DNA from: Thermotogaceae bacterium
GTDB taxonomy: Bacteria > Thermotogota > Thermotogae > Thermotogales > Thermotogaceae
Assembly (NCBI GenBank): GCA_027077795.1
Contig: JALWTT010000013.1
Coordinates: 1 to 64,000, forward strand
Length of the DNA: 64,000 bases
Reading direction: 5' to 3'
The position numbers and the translations under genes are program-made. The notes below the pieces were generated by a model. That model searched no databases and was not told the origin of the DNA. It saw only the letters and a program-made list of their open reading frames with translations. Of this stretch, positions 1 through 7,249 are shown in pieces; position 1 is the stretch's first letter, and every line of letters begins with the position of its first letter.

Positions 1-1064
1 GGATAAACAGGGCAGGAGATGATGCGGCGGGGTTAGCGATCAGTGAGAAGATGAGGGGACAGATCAAAGGGATAAACATGGCAATGAAGAACGCGCAGGA
101 CGCTATATCACTGATTCAGACGGCGGAGGGAGCTTTGAACGAAGTCCACTCGATACTCCAGAGGATGAGGGAGCTGGCGGTTCAGGCATCGAGTGACACC
201 AACACGGATGTAGATAGAGCGCAGATACAGAAGGAGCTGGATCAACTTCGGGAAGAGATAGACAGGATAAGCAGGACGACGGAATTCAACACGAAGAAGC
301 TTCTGGATGGAAAACTGCAAGCTTTCAGAACTTCCGTCGATGCCAAAGTTGTCACCGGTGGAAACATAGGGCTGAGCGTTTCCGGTTCGGGGAACACGAC
401 TACTCAATCTGGAACGTACATATTCGAAGTGGGACAGTTTTCAGGTGCAGCTACGTCGGAGCTTGATGTGAGGATATACATATCGGGTGAAAACGGTTTA
501 ACCATGGCGACGACTATTGTTAACGGTACCGCAAACACCTGGGCAACGAACGGTTTAACTTTCAGCTGGACGAAACCTTCCATCAGTGATTTTGGTGGTT
601 CCTTGCCAAGCAACGAGGTTGTCGATTCCGCGGTTGCAAGGGTGGAAGGCGTGTCCACAGGAAGTAACCAGTTAGTATTCCAGATAGGAGCAAATGAGGG
701 CCACAACATGCTTCTCGGAATAGATAAGATGAGCTCGGCAGCTCTTGGACTCACCACTGAATCTTTGGATGTGACGAGTCAGGATAGTGCGGAGAGGGCG
801 ATCATGGTCGTCGATGGGGCGATACACAAGGTCAGTACGGTTAGGGCAACGCTGGGAGCGGCTCAAAACAGGCTTGAGCATACCATTTCAAACCTTGGAG
901 TAGCCTCTGAGAACCTGACGGCGGCTGAGAGCAGAATAAGGGATGCAGACATGGCGAAGGAGATGATGCAGTTCACCAAGCAACAGATCCTGATGCAGTC
1001 AGCGATGACTATGCTGGCCCAAGCTAACGCCATACCGCAGAGTGTGCTTCAGCTGATGAGATAA
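1..1064 (+). CDS. fliC: Flagellin, 5'-truncated by window edge
   Basis: Structural subunit of the flagellar filament, exported by the flagellar type III apparatus. The reading frame is open from base 3 (it encodes INRAGDDAAGLAISEKM), so the coding region begins before the window; the first ATG at 51 is internal. The conserved N-terminal D0/D1 helix (ALNEVHSILQRMRELAVQAS) and C-terminal D1/D0 helices (NLTAAESRIRDADMAKEM, ending AIPQSVLQLMR) flank a Ser/Thr/Gly-rich variable centre of about 130 residues. The next gene is a second flagellin with nearly the same ends and a different centre. No terminator lies between them, so both are probably on one transcript. Family assignment is very safe; only the first ~40 residues are missing. 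Confidence 0.97.
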   Translation, partial: INRAGDDAAGLAISEKMRGQIKGINMAMKNAQDAISLIQTAEGALNEVHSILQRMRELAVQASSDTNTDVDRAQIQKELDQLREEIDRISRTTEFNTKKLLDGKLQAFRTSVDAKVVTGGNIGLSVSGSGNTTTQSGTYIFEVGQFSGAATSELDVRIYISGENGLTMATTIVNGTANTWATNGLTFSWTKPSISDFGGSLPSNEVVDSAVARVEGVSTGSNQLVFQIGANEGHNMLLGIDKMSSAALGLTTESLDVTSQDSAERAIMVVDGAIHKVSTVRATLGAAQNRLEHTISNLGVASENLTAAESRIRDADMAKEMMQFTKQQILMQSAMTMLAQANAIPQSVLQLMR

Positions 1065-1093
1065 ATCTCTTTTCGGCGGTGGGGTGGCAGGAC

Positions 1094-1111
1094 TTTTCCA
1101 CGGATGGAAAA
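1094..1111 (+). other. Small hairpin between the two flagellin genes
   Basis: A perfect 7-bp inverted repeat (TTTTCCA / TGGAAAA) with a 4-base loop sits just before the Shine-Dalgarno (about 1118-1127) of the second flagellin. There is no U tract, so it is not an intrinsic terminator. It could affect mRNA stability or translation of the second flagellin; that role is inference. Confidence 0.4.
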
Positions 1112-1133
1112 TCTCACAAGGAGGTGAGAAAAG

Positions 1134-2285
1134 GTGAGAGTTTACCACAACATTCCAGCCCTTAACTCCTGGCGCCAGATTACACAGATCAACTACAGCA
1201 TGAGTAAGACACTAGAGAGGCTCAGCTCGGGTTTGAGAATAAACAGTGCGAGTGATGATGCAGCGGGTCTAGCTATAAGTGAGAAAATGAGGGCACAGAT
1301 CAACGGACTCAACATGGCGGTTAAAAATGCGCAGGACGCCATATCACTTGTTCAGACAGCGGAAGGCGCGTTAAATGAGGTACACTCGATACTCCAGAGG
1401 ATGAGAGAGCTAGCGGTTCAGGCATCGAGTGATACCAACACGGATGTTGACAGAGCGCAGATACAGAAAGAGGTAAACCAGCTCAAGGAAGAGATCGACA
1501 GGATAGCCAGAACCACTGAGTTCAACACGAAGAAGCTCCTCGACGGTAGCATTCAGCCGTTCAGGAAAAGTCCAGTGGAGAATATAGTCACGGGTGGGAA
1601 CATAGGTGTAAACGAAATAAAGGATACGGATGAAAATGGAACGGCGGGAACGTATGTAATAGAGGTTGGGCAGTTTGACACAGACACCACTTTGGATGTT
1701 AGGGTAACGCTTTTCACCGTTTCAGGTAGCACGAGTAATAGCGCAGATATAACCGCCAAAAGCATCTCCATAGGAAACATCACTATTGTTTGGTCCACAA
1801 CGGATATAGGCGTTAACGGATCTGATACACCACAGGGAACGGTTGTAGACAGCGCTGTCGTCAGAGTTGATTCCGCTGTAACGACCAATGCAAACCCTCT
1901 CGTTTTCCAGATAGGAGCTAACGAAGGTCAAAACATGTTCTCGGGGATAGACAAGATGAACTCTGCAGCTCTTGGGCTCGCTTCTGTAGACGTCTCACTT
2001 GCTTCGACTGCACAACGTTCCATAATGATCATAGACGCAGCTATATTCAAGGTTAGTGCGACAAGGGCGACGTTGGGAGCGGTTCAGAACAGGCTTGAGC
2101 ATACCATTTCAAACCTTGGAGTAGCCTCCGAAAACCTGACGGCGGCTGAGAGCAGAATAAGGGATGCAGACATGGCGAAGGAGATGATGACTTTCACAAA
2201 AGAGCAAATTCTTCTTCAATCTGCAACAACGATGTTAGCACAAGCAAATGTGATGCCTCAGAATGTTTTACTTTTGATGAGGTGA
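1134..2285 (+). CDS. fliC: Flagellin, second tandem copy
   Basis: Complete flagellin of 383 residues. The GTG start at 1134 follows an AAGGAGGTGA Shine-Dalgarno with suitable spacing. The N-terminus (MRVYHNIPALNSWRQ, then LERLSSGLRINSASDDAAGL) and the C-terminus (NLTAAESRIRDADMAKEM ... NVLLLMR) are typical of flagellin D0/D1. The middle (about residues 140-260) is rich in Thr, Ser and Val and shares little with the upstream copy; it is the surface-exposed part and a possible O-glycosylation target. A strong terminator follows directly. The two copies may form different filament segments, or one may be a minor subunit. Confidence 0.97.
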   Translation: MRVYHNIPALNSWRQITQINYSMSKTLERLSSGLRINSASDDAAGLAISEKMRAQINGLNMAVKNAQDAISLVQTAEGALNEVHSILQRMRELAVQASSDTNTDVDRAQIQKEVNQLKEEIDRIARTTEFNTKKLLDGSIQPFRKSPVENIVTGGNIGVNEIKDTDENGTAGTYVIEVGQFDTDTTLDVRVTLFTVSGSTSNSADITAKSISIGNITIVWSTTDIGVNGSDTPQGTVVDSAVVRVDSAVTTNANPLVFQIGANEGQNMFSGIDKMNSAALGLASVDVSLASTAQRSIMIIDAAIFKVSATRATLGAVQNRLEHTISNLGVASENLTAAESRIRDADMAKEMMTFTKEQILLQSATTMLAQANVMPQNVLLLMR

Positions 2286-2297
2286 CAAGATTAACGA

Positions 2298-2326
2298 GGG
2301 GGGAGCATCTGCTCCCCCTTTCTTTT
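2298..2326 (+). terminator. Rho-independent terminator after the flagellin pair
   Basis: GGGGGAGC, a 4-base loop, then GCTCCCCC followed by TTTCTTTT. The 8-bp GC-rich stem and T tract begin 13 bases after the flagellin stop codon. This separates flagellin expression from the glycosyltransferase gene downstream. Confidence 0.93.
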
Positions 2327-2327
2327 G

Positions 2328-2333
2328 TATAAT
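2328..2333 (+). promoter_or_regulatory. Candidate -10 box for the glycosyltransferase gene
   Basis: A perfect TATAAT lies directly after the terminator T tract and about 13 bases before the GGGGTGA Shine-Dalgarno, implying a very short leader. No convincing -35 box is visible; the proper distance falls inside the terminator stem. Confidence 0.45.
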
Positions 2334-2352
2334 GCCTACAGGGGTGAAGAAG

Positions 2353-4977
2353 ATGGAGGAGAAAAGCTGCTTGATCTCAGTAGCGATGATTGTCAGAGAT
2401 GAAGAGAACAACATAAGAAGGGCTCTTGAAAGTGTTAAGGGTTGTGTAGATGAGATCGTTGTGGTAGACACAGGCTCGGCTGACAGAACTCCAGAGATAG
2501 TCAAAGAGTACACAGATAGGCTCTATTTTCACAGGTGGAGAAATGATTTCTCAGAGGCCAGAAATTATTCCTTGAAGTTTCCAAAATGTGACTGGGTTAT
2601 GATACTCGACGGTGATGAAGAAGCATCTGAGGAGTTCTGCAGGAGTATTCGTAATTATCTGAAATCTCTTCAAAGCGATGTGAACGCGGTTTTTGTTCCG
2701 ACGATAAGTTATCTGGATTGGGAATTCAGGAGGAGAGAGTTTGCTTCAACGGCTAGGATTTTTAGAAATGGAACAGTGTATTACAAGAACATCGTTCATA
2801 ACATGCCAGTTTACAAACCAAAAGTGGTTTCCATTCCATGGCCTATATATCACTACGGTTATATCTGGACGAGAAAACTCAGAAAGAAAAAATACGAGAG
2901 GACGGGTTCTCTCATAAAGAAGCAGCTCGAAATGGCCAAAACTCCTGAGGAGAGGATATATTACCTGGTTCAGCTGTACAAAACGGAGTCAACTGGTGGG
3001 AAAAGCTTCAGAAAAAGCGAAGTAGCTCTTCAAACTTTCAGGGAAATCGTAAAGGCCAAGAGAATTCCCACAATAGGCCTTGAATTTTTGTATTACTTTT
3101 CAAGCGATCTGATGAACCTCGGATACTATGACGAAGCTGAGAGGATTCTAAAAAGAGCCATAAAAATCGATCCGGAGTACCCTGATTCCTATTTCGGCAT
3201 GATGGCTCTTTACGAGAAAAGAGGATTCTGGGAGAAGATAGTGGAGTGGGGGAAGAAATTTTTCGAGGTTTTTGATAAAGTGGTGGAATCCCTCAACAGC
3301 CCCAAGTGGACTGTTAACACAATGAAGGTAACAGGTGCCGCAAGCACCGTTATAGCCAGGGCTTATATTCACCAGAAGGACCTTGAAGGTGCAAGAAGGT
3401 GGATTGAGAAGGCGGTCAAGTACTCCGAGGAAAATGGTGAGAATATAAAGCGGTTTTTGAACATCTTCATATCCGACTTTGACGTTCTAAGTTGTGAGGA
3501 TATAGGAGAAGCCTCCGAGATGGTGAGATTTTTGATGAAATATTCTCAATCTGGAAATATCAATCTGAACTTCTCGAGATTTTTTGAAAAAGTTGTGGAG
3601 TGTTCTGTGAAAGTCGAAAGAGACCTTATAGAGGGTTTCGAACCGAGTGATGAATTTTCAAATGCTTTGAAAAAGCGCCTTTTAGATGGTGAAGATCATC
3701 TATTGGATATCATCCCTCATGGAAACGATTATAGGAAATTCGTGGAAAGTTATGGTGCCAACAGTCTGGTGTTTTTGTTCGATTATCTTTCCGAGTTAAG
3801 AACACCTGCGGAAAAAATGCTGAAGATCTTGAACGAGTTGCGTTCCCTTGAGGACAATAGAGTGCAGGGATTGTCCTTTGCGTTCATGGGAGATGTGTAT
3901 TTGAAGATAGGGAAGTTCAAAGAAGCACTTGGCGTGTACAGGAAAGCCCTGGGGATTCTCCCAGAGATAAGCAGGTTTCTCAAACCGGTGATAGAGGATT
4001 TGAAGACGGTTATCACGAGTGACACAGATGGAGTTTTCGAAGAGATATACAGGTATTACAACAAAGGCACAGAATTCGTTTTCGATGTCACCAAGCTAAT
4101 TCCTCGCAATTACCTTGAAAAGCTCCATCTGCTATCAAGTAGCGATCATGCTCTCTACGTTTCCGCCGTCACTTCCAGGGATAAGAAGAGAGCGCGAGCT
4201 ATCTTGGAGAGGATCAAGCGAGCGGAGAAATTTCCGTTCTACTATTTCAGGCTGGCGAAAACCTATGAAGAAGAGGATTGGAAGATGGCTTTCAATTATC
4301 ACAAAAGAGCATGCGAGGAGAACGAAAAGCTCGCCGACATAGGACACGGCTACTGCACTTACCACGGACTGTATTTATCCGAGAATCCAAAGTGGGCTTC
4401 GAAAGGTGATGAGATCATCTGGGCTGGAAACATCTCAGAAACCTTTTCTCCTCTCTTTGTGATTTCACCAGTCAGGGCCTGGAGGGAATCGAAAGACGGA
4501 TTTTACTACTGCATACCGTTTCACGTCGATGAGGCGATCGATGTATACTTTGAGAATCTCAAAAAGTACAGATCGAGAGAGTTGTCTGTGAGTATAGAAA
4601 GGATTTCTGAAATGCTGATGAAGATCCCCCCGCGAGGTATAGAGGTCAAGGGTTTTGGATTTGACAGAAAGAAAATGGAGGGTTTCCTGGAAAGTTTCGG
4701 GATAAGAGTGGTAGAGAGCTCTGAGCACCTTTTCATTCCGTTTGGGCTGGAGGCTATGAAACCATCAGATTTTGAGGGTGTTCTTGATAGTTATAGCTCA
4801 GGGATAGTAATTTTCGCTAATCCTACGAGCCCTGAATCGGAAGTTTGGAGATATCCCCCTTTCAGGGTAGTAAGACCTTATGGATATCTGAGGAGACTGT
4901 TTGGGAAAAAAGGGTATGAGATCCTGGATGTTAAAAATGTGGAAGGAGATTTTTATGCCCTGCTCTTTTCAAAGTGA
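2353..4977 (+). CDS. Family 2 glycosyltransferase with TPR region
   Basis: Predicted sugar transferase of 874 residues. The N-terminal ~230 residues are a GT2 (GT-A fold) domain: an ISVAMIVRDEE start, VDTGSADRT, and the metal/nucleotide-binding DGD in MILDGDEE. Helical repeats of TPR type follow (for example around LGYYDEAERILKRAIKIDPEYPDSY, and again near GDVYLKIGKFKEALGVYRKAL). The C-terminus is unassigned. I prefer the ATG at 2353, preceded by GGGGTGA, over the ATG at 2332, which overlaps the -10 box. There is no signal peptide, so it is likely cytoplasmic. Its place directly behind two flagellin genes suggests a protein (flagellin) glycosyltransferase; that substrate is inference. Confidence 0.85.
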   Translation: MEEKSCLISVAMIVRDEENNIRRALESVKGCVDEIVVVDTGSADRTPEIVKEYTDRLYFHRWRNDFSEARNYSLKFPKCDWVMILDGDEEASEEFCRSIRNYLKSLQSDVNAVFVPTISYLDWEFRRREFASTARIFRNGTVYYKNIVHNMPVYKPKVVSIPWPIYHYGYIWTRKLRKKKYERTGSLIKKQLEMAKTPEERIYYLVQLYKTESTGGKSFRKSEVALQTFREIVKAKRIPTIGLEFLYYFSSDLMNLGYYDEAERILKRAIKIDPEYPDSYFGMMALYEKRGFWEKIVEWGKKFFEVFDKVVESLNSPKWTVNTMKVTGAASTVIARAYIHQKDLEGARRWIEKAVKYSEENGENIKRFLNIFISDFDVLSCEDIGEASEMVRFLMKYSQSGNINLNFSRFFEKVVECSVKVERDLIEGFEPSDEFSNALKKRLLDGEDHLLDIIPHGNDYRKFVESYGANSLVFLFDYLSELRTPAEKMLKILNELRSLEDNRVQGLSFAFMGDVYLKIGKFKEALGVYRKALGILPEISRFLKPVIEDLKTVITSDTDGVFEEIYRYYNKGTEFVFDVTKLIPRNYLEKLHLLSSSDHALYVSAVTSRDKKRARAILERIKRAEKFPFYYFRLAKTYEEEDWKMAFNYHKRACEENEKLADIGHGYCTYHGLYLSENPKWASKGDEIIWAGNISETFSPLFVISPVRAWRESKDGFYYCIPFHVDEAIDVYFENLKKYRSRELSVSIERISEMLMKIPPRGIEVKGFGFDRKKMEGFLESFGIRVVESSEHLFIPFGLEAMKPSDFEGVLDSYSSGIVIFANPTSPESEVWRYPPFRVVRPYGYLRRLFGKKGYEILDVKNVEGDFYALLFSK

Positions 4978-5004
4978 TAGAATTTCCAACGGAGGTGATG
5001 GATA

Positions 5005-5919
5005 ATGACTAGAGTTCATGTGAACGATTCTTTGGATGAAGAGGCAATGGAGCTCCTGAGGAGCAAAAAAGAGCTGGAAGTCACCAGCGGGCACTTCAAC
5101 AGAGAAGAGCTCATAAAGGCGGTACCCAATATAGAAGTTTTGGTTGTTAGGAGTGCAACAAAGGTAACCGCAGAGGTTATAGAAGCTGGGAAGAAGCTCA
5201 AAATAATAGCGAGGGCCGGTGTGGGGCTTGACAACATAGACCTTGGGAAGGCTAAAGAGAAAGGCATAAAGGTTCTCAACACACCAGGAGCTAGCTCAGC
5301 GTCCGTAGCAGAGCTCACAATAGGCATGATGTTCGCCCTCTCAAGACATATAGCCCGTGGAACGATGGACCTGAAGAAGGGAGAATGGACCAAAAAGCAA
5401 TTGGAAGGAGTCGAGCTCAATGGAAAAACTCTGGGAATAATAGGACTTGGAAGGATAGGCAGAGAAGTGGCAAAAAGAGCACTTGGTCTCGGAATGAAAG
5501 TCATAGCTTACGATCCTTTTGTGAAGGAAACAGATATGGATGTGAAATTGGTGGAGATTGACGATCTCCTTTCAAGCGCTGATTACATAACTGTTCATGT
5601 TCCACTGATGCCTGAGACAAAACATCTAATAGATGAGAAAGCCTTTGAGAAGATGAAAAAAGGCGTGTTCGTTCTGAACTGCGCAAGGGGTGGGATAGTT
5701 GATGAGAAGGCCCTTCTAAAAGCTTTGAAGGAAGGGAAAGTAGCCGGAGCGGGGATGGATGTTTTTGAAACTGAGCCCCCAACAAGTGATGTCGAAAAGG
5801 AGATTCTTTCACTCCCGAATGTCGTTGCAACTCCCCATATAGGTGCCTCAACCAAAGAGGCGCAGAAGAGAGTCGGAAAGGAGATAGTAAACAGGATATT
5901 CGAAGAGCTGAGTATATAA
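5005..5919 (+). CDS. serA: D-3-phosphoglycerate dehydrogenase-like 2-hydroxyacid dehydrogenase
   Basis: NAD-dependent D-2-hydroxyacid dehydrogenase of 304 residues, most likely oxidising 3-phosphoglycerate in serine synthesis. The nucleotide-binding motif is GIIGLGRIGREVAKRA. The catalytic triad of the family is visible: Arg in NCARGGIVDE, Glu in DVFETEPP, and His in TPHIGASTKEAQ. It is the short form: the C-terminal ACT regulatory domain of long SerA proteins is missing, so serine feedback by that route is not expected. ATG start with GGAGGTGA eight bases upstream. Other members of the family (glyoxylate or hydroxypyruvate reductase) are possible alternatives. Confidence 0.82.
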   Translation: MTRVHVNDSLDEEAMELLRSKKELEVTSGHFNREELIKAVPNIEVLVVRSATKVTAEVIEAGKKLKIIARAGVGLDNIDLGKAKEKGIKVLNTPGASSASVAELTIGMMFALSRHIARGTMDLKKGEWTKKQLEGVELNGKTLGIIGLGRIGREVAKRALGLGMKVIAYDPFVKETDMDVKLVEIDDLLSSADYITVHVPLMPETKHLIDEKAFEKMKKGVFVLNCARGGIVDEKALLKALKEGKVAGAGMDVFETEPPTSDVEKEILSLPNVVATPHIGASTKEAQKRVGKEIVNRIFEELSI

Positions 5920-5943
5920 GGCTTGCAGCTGGCTTGACCCGGA

Positions 5944-5971
5944 TTGTCCGAAGTGAGCTGAGGCTTATAAA
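5944..5971 (+). promoter_or_regulatory. Possible promoter in the 223-bp gap before glf
   Basis: The gap from 5920 to 6142 is one of the longest non-coding stretches here. It holds a possible sigma-A promoter (TTGTCC, 16-bp spacer, TATAAA), a weak 7-bp hairpin at 6070-6086, and a 10-codon open frame at 6110-6142. I see no clear terminator for the upstream gene and no recognisable riboswitch. Confidence 0.3.
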
Positions 5972-6142
5972 GGTTCTTCGCTTACCTCATGTTATAGCTG
6001 TGACTTTTGATGCTTCTTCATAGAACGAATATACACTGATTTCACTCTTAGTTTTATCTCGCCGGCTATAACCTTTGATAAAGGTTTGTTGAATTCCAGG
6101 TGAGATTAGATGAAGGAACCGTCAGAATCTTTGGAGGTGTAA

Positions 6143-7249
6143 ATGGTGAGATTTGACGCCGTAGTAGTAGGAGCCGGATTGGCTGGAACCACTAGTGCTA
6201 GGCTTCTAGCAGAATCTGGAAAAAAAGTGCTGTTAATTGAGAAACGCAGGCACATTGCTGGGAATTGCTACGACTACAAAAACGAATATGGAATAACCGT
6301 TCACAAATATGGACCTCATATATTTCATACGAACAATTCAAGAGTATGGAAGTTTGTAAATCGTTTCTCTAAATTCAGATACTATCAGCATAGGGTGTTA
6401 AGTTATGTAGATGGTAAATATCTTCCCTTCCCGATAAACAGGGATACCATTGCAGAACTTTTTGGCGTGGATCTGCCAACAGCTGAAGTGGAAAGTTTTC
6501 TCAGAGAAGAGGTGAGAAGATCAAAGTTCAACATTCCCCCACAAAATTTTGAAGATCAAGTCATATCACAAGTTGGAGAAAGGCTGTATGAGAAATTTTT
6601 CAAAGGGTACACCATAAAGCAATGGAACAAGGATCCCAAAGAATTATCTGCGGATATTGCAAAGCGCGTTCCCATCAGAAGCAGCAGGGATGGCAGATAT
6701 TTCACTGACAAATACCAGGGAATACCAGTTCAAGGGTATACGAGAATGATGGAAAGAATATTGAATCATGAGAACATATCCGTGCTTCTGGGAGTGAACT
6801 ATTTTGATATAAAAGAAGAGTTGAAATCTGATTTGACAGTATACACTGGGAAGCTCGATGAGTTCTTTGGCTATTCATTTGGAAGACTTGAGTATAGATC
6901 GCTGAGGTTTGAATTTATAACTTATGATATGGAATACTATCAGCCAGCTGCAGTGGTGAACTATCCGAATGATTATGACTGGACACGTATAACGGAATAC
7001 AAATATTTTCTTGATGAAAAAGTACCTAAGACGACTGTTAGTTACGAATACCCTGTGGGAGAAGGGGAGCCGTATTATGTTGTTTTAACCAAGGAGAATA
7101 TGATGAGAAGGGAAAAGTACATGAAGGAAGTGAAGAAACTTGAAAGAAGTGGGGAATACATATTTGTAGGAAGGTTGGCAGAGTATAAGTATTACAACAT
7201 GGATCAGGTTATAGAAAAAGCTTTAGAAAGACTTTCCTTTAATGCATAA
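6143..7249 (+). CDS. glf: UDP-galactopyranose mutase
   Basis: FAD enzyme (368 residues) interconverting UDP-galactopyranose and UDP-galactofuranose, the precursor for galactofuranose in surface glycans. An FAD-binding GAGLAGTTSARLLAESG motif near the N-terminus is followed by EKRRHIAGNCYDYK and the conserved KYGPHIFHTNN block. YTIKQWNKDPKELSADI and the RIPIR-like stretch (KRVPIRSSRDGRYF) also fit. ATG start with a TTGGAGGTGTAA Shine-Dalgarno region. The 3' end overlaps the convergent glycosyltransferase gene by 27 bp. The region looks more AT-rich than its surroundings, which hints at horizontal acquisition together with the neighbouring glycosyltransferase. Confidence 0.95.
   Translation: MVRFDAVVVGAGLAGTTSARLLAESGKKVLLIEKRRHIAGNCYDYKNEYGITVHKYGPHIFHTNNSRVWKFVNRFSKFRYYQHRVLSYVDGKYLPFPINRDTIAELFGVDLPTAEVESFLREEVRRSKFNIPPQNFEDQVISQVGERLYEKFFKGYTIKQWNKDPKELSADIAKRVPIRSSRDGRYFTDKYQGIPVQGYTRMMERILNHENISVLLGVNYFDIKEELKSDLTVYTGKLDEFFGYSFGRLEYRSLRFEFITYDMEYYQPAAVVNYPNDYDWTRITEYKYFLDEKVPKTTVSYEYPVGEGEPYYVVLTKENMMRREKYMKEVKKLERSGEYIFVGRLAEYKYYNMDQVIEKALERLSFNA

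Noticed and set aside
5920-6142. Riboswitch or small RNA in the longest gap
   Set aside because: Only short, weak inverted repeats (5-8 bp) and a 9-base direct repeat (ATAAAGGTT) are visible; no known motif is recognised.
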